Source: DASQUK01 sp963756425 (GTDB lineage: Bacteria > Actinomycetota > Acidimicrobiia > Acidimicrobiales > VFJN01). From it: DNA of 64,000 nucleotides. Position numbers and translations under genes: made by a program. The stretch is taken from assembly GCA_963756425.1 (NCBI GenBank), contig CAVWNW010000011.1, positions 248,001 through 312,000 of the forward strand, given 5' to 3'. The notes beneath the pieces were generated by a model, which saw only the letters and a program-made list of their open reading frames with translations, had not been told where the DNA came from and made no database searches. Shown here one piece after another: positions 1 through 7,591 of this stretch (position 1 is the first letter of the stretch; each line of letters begins with the position of its first letter).

Positions 1-377
1 TGGACCTCGGTGAGCACGACGCCGTCGCCGCGCAGCTCGGCGGTCACGCAGCGGGCCTGGATGCCCCACCGGGTCTCGACCGCTACGACGACGGGATGGT
101 CCTCGTCGCGGCGGGCCGAGCCGACGACCCCGCCCGGCAGGTCCCGGACCGCCTCGACCGCCCGGGACTCGATCGACCCCCGGGACCCCGGGTAGTCGGC
201 AAGGGTCTCGTCCGAGACGGCCACGAGGTCGTGCCGGAGCGCCCGTTGAATGTCCTCGGCACGGTCGTCGACGGCGTTGTTCATGGCCACGTTGGCGAGC
301 GTCCCACCCACGACGAGGACGCCCCCCACGATGACGATGATGACGAGGCGGCCTTCCTTGGTCTCGGTGAGACCCAG
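1..377 (-). CDS. Membrane-anchored hypothetical protein (partial)
   Basis: The open frame continues past the left edge, so the C-terminus is missing. It begins just behind the ARC stop codon. A short polar N-terminus is followed by one hydrophobic helix of about 20 residues rich in V, I and G, then at least 90 polar residues that probably lie outside the membrane. A GGCGGAGGA ribosome-binding site sits at 381-389, but no ATG or GTG follows at the right distance; a CTG at 375-377 is the nearest candidate, so the start is uncertain. The family is not recognised. Its place directly downstream of the proteasomal ATPase suggests co-transcription, although dop and pup usually sit there. Confidence 0.5.
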   Translation of the reverse strand, partial: MGLTETKEGRLVIIVIVGGVLVVGGTLANVAMNNAVDDRAEDIQRALRHDLVAVSDETLADYPGSRGSIESRAVEAVRDLPGGVVGSARRDEDHPVVVAVETRWGIQARCVTAELRGDGVVLTEV

Positions 378-388
378 CGGTCCTCCGC

Positions 389-2164
389 CTACAGGTACTG
401 CCCGGTGGCGACCCGCTCGATGCTGCGGCCACCGGTAGCGCCGCCGTCGTCGCGGTTGACGATCGTGCGCACGTAGACGATGCGTTCGCCCTTCTTCCCG
501 GAGATCTTGGCCCAGTCGTCGGGGTTGGTGGTGTTGGGCAGGTCCTCGTGCTCCTTGTACTCCTGGTGGATCGACTCCACCAGGTCACCGAGCCGGATGC
601 CCTTGCCGCCGTCGGCCAGGTGCCGCTTGATCGCCAGCTTCTTGGCGCGCCGGACGATGTTCTCGATCATGGCTCCGGACGCGAAGTCCTTGAAGTACAT
701 GATCTCCTTGTCACCGTTCTGGTACGTGACCTCGAGGAACTCGTTCTCGCTGTCCGAGCGGTACATCTCGTCGACGGTGCGCTCGATCATCGCCTGGACG
801 CACTTGGAGGGGTCGCCGCCGCCGAGCTCCTGGACGGCGTCGCGGTCCAGCGGCAGATCGGCAGTGAGGTAGCGAGCGAAGATCTGGGCCGCGGCGACCT
901 CGTTGGGCCGCTCGATCTTGATCTTCACGTCCAGCCGGCCGGGGCGCAGGATCGCGGGGTCGATCAGGTCCTCGCGGTTGGAGGCGCCGATGACGATGAC
1001 GTTGCGCAGCGACTCCACGCCATCGATCTCGGCCAGCAGCTGGGGGACGATCGTCGACTCGACGTCCGAGCTGATGCCCGACCCACGCGTCCGGAACATC
1101 GAGTCCATCTCGTCGAAGAACACGATGACCGGCCAGCCCTCCTCGGACTTCTCCCGGGCCCGCTGGAACACCAGGCGGATCTGGCGCTCGGTCTCGCCCA
1201 CGTACTTGTTGAGCAACTCTGGACCCTTGATGTTGAGGAAGTAGCTCTTGGCCTTGGCGTCGACCGACTGGCTGCCGACCTTCTTGGCGAGGCTGTTCGC
1301 CACGGCCTTGGCGATGAGGGTCTTGCCGCACCCCGGCGGGCCGTACAGCAGGATGCCCTTGGGGGCCGGGAGCCTGTGCTCCGCGAACAGCTCCTGGTGC
1401 AGGAACGGCAGCTCGACCGCATCCGCGATCTGCTCGATCTGATCGTCGAGTCCGCCGATGTCGTCGTAGGAGATGTCGGGCACCTCCTCGAGCACCAGTT
1501 CCTCGACCTCCGGTCGCGGGAGCTTCTCCAGCAGGAGGCCCGAGCGCGGGTCCATGAGCACCGAGTCGCCGGCACGGATGCGGTCGACCTTGAGTCCCTC
1601 GGACAGGTCGGCGACCCGCTCCTCCTCGGCACGGCCCACGATGATCGCCCGGGTGCCGCCTTCGAGCAGCTCCTTGACCGTCACCACCTCGCCCGTGGTC
1701 TCGGGCGTGCGGGCCATGACGACGTTCAGCGATTCGTTGAGCACCACCTCGCCGCCGCGTACGAGGTCGTCCTCGTCGAGGGCGGGGTGGACTGCGACCC
1801 GCATCTTGCGGCCGCCGGAGAACACGTCGACGGTGCCGTCGTCGTTGCGCGACAGGAGGGTCCCGTATGCGGACGGGGGCTGCGTGAGCTTGTCGACCTC
1901 TTCGCGCAGCGCGGCGATGTGCTCGCGCGCCTCGCGCAGGGTGTAGGTGAGCTTCTCGTTCTGGGCCACGGCCTGGGCGAGCTGGCCCTTGGTCTCGAGC
2001 AGCCGTTCCTCGAGCGTGCGGACCCGCTTGGGGGCATCCTGCAGCCGCCGCCGTAACGCGAGCACCTCTTCCTCGAGGGCGCGGATCTCGTCGTGCTGCC
2101 CGGCCACGTCTGCATCCGCTGCGGACCGGCGGCGTGGGTCGCGTTGTTCGTCGACGGTGACCAC
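389..2164 (-). CDS. arc: Proteasome-associated AAA ATPase ARC/Mpa
   Basis: Hexameric ring ATPase that captures pupylated proteins, unfolds them and feeds them to the 20S proteasome. The 591-residue protein has an N-terminal coiled coil (about 25-95, the Pup-binding part), OB-type domains (about 100-230), and an AAA module with Walker A GPPGCGKT at 275-282 and Walker B VIVFFDEMD near 346-354. The last residues, GQYL, form the conserved C-terminal motif that docks on the proteasome. The start is GTG with a GAGGAG-type ribosome-binding site. pup, dop and prcBA are not visible in the sequenced part. The length and the motifs are those of the family, so the assignment is firm. Confidence 0.97.
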   Translation of the reverse strand: MVTVDEQRDPRRRSAADADVAGQHDEIRALEEEVLALRRRLQDAPKRVRTLEERLLETKGQLAQAVAQNEKLTYTLREAREHIAALREEVDKLTQPPSAYGTLLSRNDDGTVDVFSGGRKMRVAVHPALDEDDLVRGGEVVLNESLNVVMARTPETTGEVVTVKELLEGGTRAIIVGRAEEERVADLSEGLKVDRIRAGDSVLMDPRSGLLLEKLPRPEVEELVLEEVPDISYDDIGGLDDQIEQIADAVELPFLHQELFAEHRLPAPKGILLYGPPGCGKTLIAKAVANSLAKKVGSQSVDAKAKSYFLNIKGPELLNKYVGETERQIRLVFQRAREKSEEGWPVIVFFDEMDSMFRTRGSGISSDVESTIVPQLLAEIDGVESLRNVIVIGASNREDLIDPAILRPGRLDVKIKIERPNEVAAAQIFARYLTADLPLDRDAVQELGGGDPSKCVQAMIERTVDEMYRSDSENEFLEVTYQNGDKEIMYFKDFASGAMIENIVRRAKKLAIKRHLADGGKGIRLGDLVESIHQEYKEHEDLPNTTNPDDWAKISGKKGERIVYVRTIVNRDDGGATGGRSIERVATGQYL

Positions 2165-2188
2165 CTCCTCGATCGGTCCCTGGCTCGG

Positions 2189-2194
2189 ACCCTA
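2189..2194 (-). promoter_or_regulatory. Candidate -10 for arc
   Basis: On the minus strand TAGGGT lies 24 nt before the arc start codon, leaving room for the GAGGAG ribosome-binding site. Inference from position and hexamer only. Confidence 0.3.
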
Positions 2195-2300
2195 CACCGG
2201 CCTCCGTCGAACCTGGCACGCCCGGACGCGCGTGCGCACTAACATTTCCCGCCTGAAACAGCATTTCTTCTGAAATTGCCGTGTTAATCGCCGGGTTCGC

Positions 2301-2306
2301 TAGTCT
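2301..2306 (+). promoter_or_regulatory. Candidate promoter for the ferredoxin gene
   Basis: TTGCCG at 2276-2281 and TAGTCT at 2301-2306 form a possible -35/-10 pair (19-nt spacer) in an unusually AT-rich stretch (about 2240-2300) between the divergent arc and ferredoxin genes. The leader would be about 80 nt. Confidence 0.35.
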
Positions 2307-2394
2307 GGTCGCGACTGAGGTACATCCCGCGGCTGGGAGGCCAGCTAACGCACCTCGGCCAGTCTCCGCATCGAGCCAGGAGTGGGTCACAGGT

Positions 2395-2631
2395 ATGAAG
2401 GTCTGGATCGACCAGGATCTCTGCACTGGCGACGGCCTCTGCGAGGAGATCGCCCCCGACGTGTTCACCCTGCTGGACGACGGCTTGGCCTACGTGAAGG
2501 AAAGCGACAAGGTCTTCTCCGACCCCGGCGGCGCCGAAGGCCTCGCCAACGTGCCCGCCGGACAGGAAGAGGCGGTCATCGAGGCCGCCGAAGAGTGCCC
2601 CGGCGAGTGCATCTTCATCGAGGTCGAGTAG
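2395..2631 (+). CDS. Small [3Fe-4S]-type ferredoxin
   Basis: Electron carrier of 78 residues. The iron-sulfur ligands visible are C10 and C16 (CTGDGLC) and the C-terminal ECPGEC pair, where a CP dipeptide is typical of the single-cluster ferredoxins that feed actinobacterial cytochromes P450. I chose ATG 2395 because MKVWID is the usual start of the family and AGGAG lies at 2379-2383; a longer in-frame version from 2281 would run through the promoter region. A P450 lies at 45-46 kb and is a possible partner, although the two genes are not linked. Confidence 0.9.
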   Translation: MKVWIDQDLCTGDGLCEEIAPDVFTLLDDGLAYVKESDKVFSDPGGAEGLANVPAGQEEAVIEAAEECPGECIFIEVE

Positions 2632-2646
2632 CCGGTAGCCGCCTCA

Positions 2647-3810
2647 CTAGACGAGGCAATCACCGGTGTCCCGTTCCTCGCTGAGGTCACCCGACAGGAC
2701 GGCGGTCACCTCGTCGACGTCCAGGGCGTAGGCGACGCTGGGGCGGTCGGGAGCGATGGCGAACGCCACCCCGACCACCTGACCTCGAGGGTCGACCAGC
2801 GCGCCCCCGGAGTCGCCTGGCGCAAGGTCGGAGGCTAGGACCAGCACCTGACGCTCGCTCCGGCGCGAGTCGTAGATGTCGGTGCCGACCGCGGTGATCT
2901 GCTCGCCCACCTGGAACGGGCTGATCTCTAGGGGACCACCGCCGGGGTGGCCGAAGACCCCACCCGACGTGCCGACCGCAGCCCCCTCGAGCGGCAATGC
3001 GGGTCGATCGGCCCCCGAGGTGCGCAGGACGGCCAGGTCCCGGACCGGATCGAACGCCACCACGGTGCCGTCCATCCGGCTGCCGTCCGACAGCACCACG
3101 TCAGAGTCGTCCTCGCCGGCGACCACGTGGGCGTTGGTCACCACCACGTCGTCGGCCACGAAGAAGCCGCTCCCCTCCTGGATCCGGCTGCAAGCCTCGC
3201 CCTCGATCTTCACGGTCGAGGCGGCCACGGTGGTGGCGAGGGCGTCGGAGAGCCCACTAGCGCCCGGCACCACGCCGGGGTCCGGCGCCGGCCTGAGGGC
3301 ATCGAAGACCCGGGGGAAGGGGTTGTCGCCCACGAGGCGCCGCAGGGCCTGGAGCGTGTCCGGCGCGTCCGGAAAGCGGGCGTTGACCTCACGGGCGATC
3401 ACCGAGCCGCGGGCCTGCTCGGACACCACCCCCTGCACATCGGCCAACGTGGGCAGCAGGAGCCATAGCCCCACCAGCAGCCCCGCGATGCCCAGCAGCG
3501 CCCCCACGACCTGGTCGATCCGGCGCACCGGCCCATTCGGCAGGGCGACGTTGAGCCGGGTGCCCAGCACCAGGCCTAGGGCTTGACCGAGGAGCGCGGT
3601 GCCCGCCAGGGCCGCGATCGCGACCAGCGCGACCGTCACGTCGCTGGCGCCTCGCAGATGGCGCAGCAGCGACGGCAGTATCAGCGCACCGACCGTGACG
3701 CCCAGGGCCAGGCCCGCCCACGAGGTGGCCCGGGCGACGAAACCAAGCCGGTAGCCGGCCACGGCCGCGCTGATGGCGACGATGACCAGCAGGACATCCA
3801 GCACGTTCAC
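2647..3810 (-). CDS. marP: MarP-like membrane serine protease
   Basis: Periplasmic trypsin-like protease tethered by a CvpA-type membrane domain; in mycobacteria MarP supports acid and oxidative stress resistance. The 387-residue protein has four hydrophobic helices in residues 1-125, then a protease domain with the triad H228 (VTNAHVV), D258 (RDLAVL) and S334 (PGDSGG). Two cysteines, C207 and one five residues from the C-terminus (GDCLV), match the disulfide pair known in mycobacterial MarP. The start is GTG behind GGAAGGATGAG. Domain order and length fit the family well. Confidence 0.92.
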   Translation of the reverse strand: MNVLDVLLVIVAISAAVAGYRLGFVARATSWAGLALGVTVGALILPSLLRHLRGASDVTVALVAIAALAGTALLGQALGLVLGTRLNVALPNGPVRRIDQVVGALLGIAGLLVGLWLLLPTLADVQGVVSEQARGSVIAREVNARFPDAPDTLQALRRLVGDNPFPRVFDALRPAPDPGVVPGASGLSDALATTVAASTVKIEGEACSRIQEGSGFFVADDVVVTNAHVVAGEDDSDVVLSDGSRMDGTVVAFDPVRDLAVLRTSGADRPALPLEGAAVGTSGGVFGHPGGGPLEISPFQVGEQITAVGTDIYDSRRSERQVLVLASDLAPGDSGGALVDPRGQVVGVAFAIAPDRPSVAYALDVDEVTAVLSGDLSEERDTGDCLV

Positions 3811-3916
3811 CTCATCCTTCCCCAGCCGACCCGGTCACCCGCGAGCCTCGATGGCCTTGCCGGCCACCGTTGGCAAATGATGCTCGCACAGTCGGGCACG
3901 AGGGTTCGGCGTGACG

Positions 3917-4687
3917 TCAGCTCAGGAGGCGGGCGCTGGTCAGGAAGCCCGTGTGGGCGACCATGCGATGGTCCGGCCGTACCGACTGGCCCTCGATGTG
4001 CCAGCCGCGGTTGAGGACCTCGATCGTGTCCACCATGCCGAAGCCGTTGCCCAGCAGCTCGTTGCGGAGCTGGATCACTTGGGTTATCTGCGGGGTGTAC
4101 GCCACCAGCACGCCGCCCCGGTGCATGGCGCGGGCCGCGTGCTTGGCGACGCGCCAGGGCTCGGGCAGGTCGAGCACGACCCGGTCGAGGTCTGCCTCGT
4201 CCACGCCCTCGTACGCATCGCGGATCTCGACCCGGTAGTTCGCCAGCGCATCCTCCCCCAGGAAGGTCGTGAGGTTGCGCTGGGCCCGGCGGGCGAAGTC
4301 CTCCCGCACCTCATAACCGGTCACCACCGCGCCGGCCCGGACCAGCGTCATCGACAGCGCCCCGGACCCCACCCCCGACTCGAGCACGCGGGCGCCGGGG
4401 AAGATGTCCGCGAGCATGAGGATCGGGCCCAGGTCCTTGGGGTAGATCACCTGGGCACCGCGGGGCATCTTGAGCACGAAGTCGGCCAGGGTCGGCCGGA
4501 TAGCGAGGAACGGCGACCCGTGAGAGGACCGCAACGTGGCGCCCTCCGCCGCCCCGATGACGTTGTCGTGGGCGATCACGCCGGCGTGGGTGTGGAACTC
4601 TCCCCCGCTGGCCAGCGTCACGAGGTACCGGCGCTTCTTGGCGTCGACCAGCAGCACCTCGTCGCCGTCGGCGAACGGTCGGCTCAC
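3917..4687 (-). CDS. trmI: tRNA (adenine-58-N1)-methyltransferase TrmI
   Basis: Makes m1A58 in the T-loop of tRNA using S-adenosylmethionine. The protein of 256 residues has the N-terminal beta domain of the family, then the AdoMet pocket (VLESGVGSGALSM), followed by the LDLPEPW active-site segment. The start is GTG at 4687, forming a GTGA overlap with the stop of the upstream thiolase gene; a longer frame into that gene is rejected for this reason. Coupling to the thiolase matters because m1A58 promotes thiolation of neighbouring position 54 in Thermus. Confidence 0.95.
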   Translation of the reverse strand: MSRPFADGDEVLLVDAKKRRYLVTLASGGEFHTHAGVIAHDNVIGAAEGATLRSSHGSPFLAIRPTLADFVLKMPRGAQVIYPKDLGPILMLADIFPGARVLESGVGSGALSMTLVRAGAVVTGYEVREDFARRAQRNLTTFLGEDALANYRVEIRDAYEGVDEADLDRVVLDLPEPWRVAKHAARAMHRGGVLVAYTPQITQVIQLRNELLGNGFGMVDTIEVLNRGWHIEGQSVRPDHRMVAHTGFLTSARLLS

Positions 4688-5697
4688 GAGCTGGCCTTCG
4701 TCCGGGACCGCCGGCGTCTGGATCCGCCGCGGCGGGGGCGGACGAGCTCGACCGGCACCGGTTCGTGGCCGGCGACCTGGTCGATGAGGCGGCAGAAGGC
4801 GCACACGTCACCGGTGGTCGGGGATCCGCAGCGGGCGCAGGCCCGGAGCTCGTCGTCGGCGCCGTCGGCCTCCGGAGCGAAGCGGTCGGCGGCGCGCGCC
4901 AGGAACCCGAAGTAGAAGGCCTGCTTGGCGCCGGGGGATGCCGCCTCGACGGTGTTGAGCGCCTCCTTGTAGCGGAGGTGGCGATTGCCCTCGGCCATCG
5001 GGCACTCCTCGACGACGTAGTCGATGCCGCGGAGGACGCAATAGGCGGCGGTCTCTCGTTCGGCGAGCCGGACCAGCGGCTTGACCTTGCGCGGAAAGAC
5101 GCGCCTTCCGGCCCCTGCGCCCCTTGGACCGATCCGCTCGGCGAGCGCGGGCCGCTGGCGCCCCAGGTACTCGGTGTGCCAGTGGAGCACGTTGCCGAAG
5201 AGGACGGCCGCCTCGTCGTCGAGGTTGTGGCCCGTGGCGACGACGTCGTAGCCGCCGTCGAGGGCCGCCCTGTCGATCAGGTGGCGCTTCGACAGTCCGC
5301 ACGACGAGCACGGCACCCGCCTGGTGATCGCAGCCGCCGTGGGGATGTCGTAGTCGTACTCGCCGCGCAGGTCGATGCGGCCCAGCGTGAGGTCGCGGTG
5401 CTCGGCGAACGCCACTGCGGCCTCGGTGCTGGCGGTGCTGTAGTCGCCGATGCCGAGCCCGATCGTCATGCCCTCGGCGTGGTAGCCGAGCTCGAGCAGG
5501 AGGTCCCACAGCGCGAGGCTGTCCTTCCCGCCCGAGACGGCCACCAGGACGCGCTCCCCCGGCTCGATCATGTTGTACTCGTCGATCGCCCGGACCACCT
5601 GGTCGCGACAGAACTTGAGGAAGTGGTCGGGGCAGAAGTTGGCGTTGTGGCGACGCAGGTCGATGACCGCCGGTCCACGGCACACGGCGCACTTCAT
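4684..5697 (-). CDS. ttuA: TtuA/Ncs6-type tRNA 2-thiolation enzyme
   Basis: ATP-dependent tRNA thiolase of the TtuA/TtcA/Ncs6 family. Visible in 337 residues: an N-terminal zinc finger (C3, C6, C22, H25), a PP-loop SGGKDS at 55-60 that adenylates the target uridine, iron-sulfur ligands C130 and C133 (PCSSC) with C232 (EECP), and a C-terminal CxxC...CxxC zinc finger. C130 and C133 fall at the positions I recall for the cluster ligands of Thermus TtuA. Start ATG 5697 gives MKCAVC, the family beginning. The upstream gene encodes a ubiquitin-like sulfur carrier and the downstream one TrmI, so a role in thiolating U54 is likely; U34 thiolation (Ncs6-like) is the alternative. Confidence 0.88.
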   Translation of the reverse strand: MKCAVCRGPAVIDLRRHNANFCPDHFLKFCRDQVVRAIDEYNMIEPGERVLVAVSGGKDSLALWDLLLELGYHAEGMTIGLGIGDYSTASTEAAVAFAEHRDLTLGRIDLRGEYDYDIPTAAAITRRVPCSSCGLSKRHLIDRAALDGGYDVVATGHNLDDEAAVLFGNVLHWHTEYLGRQRPALAERIGPRGAGAGRRVFPRKVKPLVRLAERETAAYCVLRGIDYVVEECPMAEGNRHLRYKEALNTVEAASPGAKQAFYFGFLARAADRFAPEADGADDELRACARCGSPTTGDVCAFCRLIDQVAGHEPVPVELVRPRRGGSRRRRSRTKASS

Positions 5698-5710
5698 GGC
5701 ACGCTCCTTG

Positions 5711-5911
5711 TCACCTGGCGCCACCTGAGATCACGGGGCGGATCTCGATCACGTCGTCGTCGGCCAGCAGCGCGTCGCCCGGCACCAGCGTGTCGCCCCG
5801 CACGACGAGGACCGACTCGCGGTTGAGGTCGAGCTGGCGCAGGAGCTTCCCGACGCTGAGCGGGCCTTCGACCTGGAGCTCGCGCCGCGGGTTGCGGAGC
5901 AGGACGCGCAT
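5711..5911 (-). CDS. ThiS/MoaD/TtuB-like sulfur carrier protein
   Basis: Ubiquitin-fold protein of 66 residues that would carry sulfur as a C-terminal thiocarboxylate for the thiolase encoded 13 bp downstream. The pattern of short beta strands and the ending VISGGAR are typical, except that the diglycine is followed by Ala-Arg. ThiS, MoaD and TtuB normally end in GG, so the last two residues would need removal before activation. The partner E1-like activating enzyme is not in this window. Assignment to sulfur transfer rests on fold and neighbour; which pathway it serves is inference. Confidence 0.82.
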   Translation of the reverse strand: MRVLLRNPRRELQVEGPLSVGKLLRQLDLNRESVLVVRGDTLVPGDALLADDDVIEIRPVISGGAR

Positions 5912-5936
5912 GACGCGTCCATTGTGGCGCCGACGG

Positions 5937-6197
5937 TCAGCGGCGACGAACGCTCTTGTCCCCGTAGGTCTCGGTCAGGTGGCTGATCTCGATGGTGTTG
6001 CCGGGCTGGAGCTCACCCCGGTAGACGACGGCCGGCTCGCTGCCGACGGCGTGTCGCACCCGCCGGGTGACCCACACCGCCACGAACACCCAGAACCAGC
6101 CACGTGAGCCGCCGCTGATGCCACGTCTCCTGCCCGTCTCCTGCAGGTATCGGAGGCCACCGTCGATCCGGCTCACGGGCCGGGTGGAACGTGTCAT
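5937..6197 (-). CDS. Small membrane-associated hypothetical protein
   Basis: 86 residues with a basic N-terminus (many R), one short hydrophobic stretch around residues 33-43 (WFWVFVAVWV) and a polar, basic C-terminus. Last gene of a three-gene operon of small membrane proteins: its ATG shares one base with the stop of the gene above. Not recognised. A role at the membrane is the only supportable inference. Confidence 0.6.
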   Translation of the reverse strand: MTRSTRPVSRIDGGLRYLQETGRRRGISGGSRGWFWVFVAVWVTRRVRHAVGSEPAVVYRGELQPGNTIEISHLTETYGDKSVRRR

Positions 6198-6418
6198 CAG
6201 ACGCGGCGGATCTCGACGACCGTCCTGCGCTGCTTGCCACCGCGCCGGCCGAGCATGAACACCAGCAACAGCAGGAGGAACACTGCGATCCCACCGCCGG
6301 TGATGAGCGTGGCCCGTGCCGATGAGACCTGCTCGCGGGCCCCACCCTCGAGCTCGCGGAACTTCGCCTCGAGATCGTCCCGGGTGATGGGATCGGTGTG
6401 TGTGGCGCTCACTGCCAT
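6197..6418 (-). CDS. Small single-pass membrane protein
   Basis: 73 residues: an acidic, coiled-coil-like segment (about 12-35), one strongly hydrophobic helix with a run of leucines (about 38-55), and a basic cytoplasmic-type tail. Middle gene of the operon between the holin-like protein and the 86-residue protein. ATG 6418 is chosen because it starts 4 nt after the upstream stop; a longer frame would overlap the upstream gene. No family recognised. Confidence 0.65.
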   Translation of the reverse strand: MAVSATHTDPITRDDLEAKFRELEGGAREQVSSARATLITGGGIAVFLLLLLVFMLGRRGGKQRRTVVEIRRV

Positions 6419-6422
6419 CTGC

Positions 6423-6803
6423 CTACCTCTTCGCCTTGGTGATGCGGGTGACGGCAAGCGCGACCAACCCGGCCGCCACCACCAGCACGATGAAGTACGG
6501 GAGCCACGACAGGCTGCCGTGGAACGTGCTGCCGGTCTGCGTCTGCAACGCCCGCAACCCCGACAGCATCAGCAGCACCGCGCCGAACCCGATCAGAATT
6601 GCGCCGGGGACGCCGAAGGTCAGGTAACGCCCCACGCCCTTGAGGGGATCGATGGTCTCCTGCTTGGCGTAGTCCCGGGTGAGGGCCCACAGTTCGTTCG
6701 TGATCTCGGGGATCGATTTCGACTGCGGCTCCGGCACCTTGGCCTGCTCCTCGTCGCTGGGGATGCCTGGTTGTACCACGCCGGTACACGCGGTCCCTGA
6801 CAT
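6423..6803 (-). CDS. Phage-holin-like membrane protein
   Basis: 126 residues with two clear hydrophobic helices (about 68-85 and 100-118) behind an amphipathic, lysine- and glutamate-containing N-terminal half, the layout of the actinobacterial phage-holin-superfamily (DUF1469-like) proteins. These are common chromosomal envelope proteins of unknown function, so the holin name should not be read as phage origin. First gene of the small-membrane-protein operon. Confidence 0.6.
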   Translation of the reverse strand: MSGTACTGVVQPGIPSDEEQAKVPEPQSKSIPEITNELWALTRDYAKQETIDPLKGVGRYLTFGVPGAILIGFGAVLLMLSGLRALQTQTGSTFHGSLSWLPYFIVLVVAAGLVALAVTRITKAKR

Positions 6804-6871
6804 TCGGTACCCCGAGTCGGGTGGGCGCTATCCGGCGGCGAGGCGCGCCTGGAGCAGATCGATCTGATCGA

Positions 6872-7516
6872 TCAGCAGCGCGCGCGCAGCAGTCGCCAGC
6901 GCGCCGGCACGGTGGGCGCAGCCAGCAGGGCCTGGCGATCGGCCGGGCCCAGGGGCGCCACCACCGCCGCCTGGTAGCCGGCGGCCACCGGATCGTCCGC
7001 CAACTCGAGGTCGAGTGGCGGTGCCGGCTCGCCCATCTCGCGCCGCAGCGCGGCCGTCCGCCGCAGCAGGATCGTGACCTCCTCCCGATGGTCGCCGGTT
7101 CCCTCGGCGGCCTCGGCCGCCTCCCGGAGCTGTTCGGCCCACTCGTGGATCTCTGCCCGGGGGTACGGGTCGTCGGGGAGCCAGCGGTCGACGCGGATGC
7201 GATGGATGCCGACCACGCCGAGGATCCAGCGGCCGTCGGGCAGTTCCTCGGCGCGCACGATGCGGGCCAACGTGCCGACATCGGTGCGGACGTCGCCCCC
7301 GCCGACCTCTGATCCCCGCTCGATGAGCACGACGCCGAACGTGCTGTCGTGGTGCGTGCGGGAGTCGCTCACCATGCGCCGGTAGCGGGGCTCGAACACG
7401 TGAAGGGGTAGGACCATCCCCGGCACGAGCACGGTGCCCAGGGGGAACATCGGGGCCACCGAAGGTGCTTCCCGCTCTTGGCCTACGGCCGGGCCGCTCG
7501 GGCCTCGCTCGCTCAT
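6872..7516 (-). CDS. LON N-terminal (substrate-binding) domain protein
   Basis: Stand-alone LON-domain protein without protease or ATPase parts. The segment MFPLGTVLVPG followed by PLHVFEPRYR is the family signature. In this frame it ends RLLRARC, 214 residues. A GC-dinucleotide run (about 6883-6893) stands at the end, and in the next frame the reading continues with a plausible helical C-terminus (ALLIDQIDLLQARLAAG) to a stop at 6828, so one base may be missing there. ATG 7516 has a GGAGGG ribosome-binding site, but its first residues are encoded by a repeated leader element also found before another gene; ATG 7450 (MFPLG) is the alternative start. Confidence 0.8.
   Translation of the reverse strand: MSERGPSGPAVGQEREAPSVAPMFPLGTVLVPGMVLPLHVFEPRYRRMVSDSRTHHDSTFGVVLIERGSEVGGGDVRTDVGTLARIVRAEELPDGRWILGVVGIHRIRVDRWLPDDPYPRAEIHEWAEQLREAAEAAEGTGDHREEVTILLRRTAALRREMGEPAPPLDLELADDPVAAGYQAAVVAPLGPADRQALLAAPTVPARWRLLRARC
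7466..7514 (-). repeat. Structured leader repeat, copy A
   Basis: Copy of an element also present at 19388-19438. On the plus strand both share 15 bases (TGCTTCCCGCTCTTG) on one side and 24 identical bases on the other (here 7491-7514), and differ in between, where each has its own perfect hairpin: GGCC-TAC-GGCC here. On the minus strand it lies at the 5' end of the LON gene. Confidence 0.7.
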
Positions 7517-7560
7517 TGCCCTCCGGGGGGCTCGCTCAAGGCACCGCCACCCTAGCCAAT

Positions 7561-7574
7561 CGAACTGTTGTTCG
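7561..7574. promoter_or_regulatory. LexA/SOS box of imuB-dnaE2
   Basis: CGAACTGTTGTTCG is a perfect match to the actinobacterial SOS consensus CGAAC-N4-GTTCG. It ends 17 nt before the imuB ATG and abuts a candidate -10 (TATGGT, 7577-7582), so LexA bound here would block transcription. Confidence 0.93.
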
Positions 7575-7576
7575 TA

Positions 7577-7582
7577 TATGGT
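7577..7582 (+). promoter_or_regulatory. Candidate -10, imuB
   Basis: TATGGT, 9 nt before ATG 7592 and directly behind the LexA box; the message would be leaderless. Confidence 0.5.
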
Positions 7583-7591
7583 GGGGCGTCC

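Noticed and set aside
548..2056. 502-codon plus-strand frame opposite arc
   Set aside because: Antisense of a highly conserved ATPase; no start signal or protein motifs.
6423..6803. Prophage holin
   Set aside because: No lysin or other phage genes nearby; holin-superfamily proteins are common in actinobacterial chromosomes.
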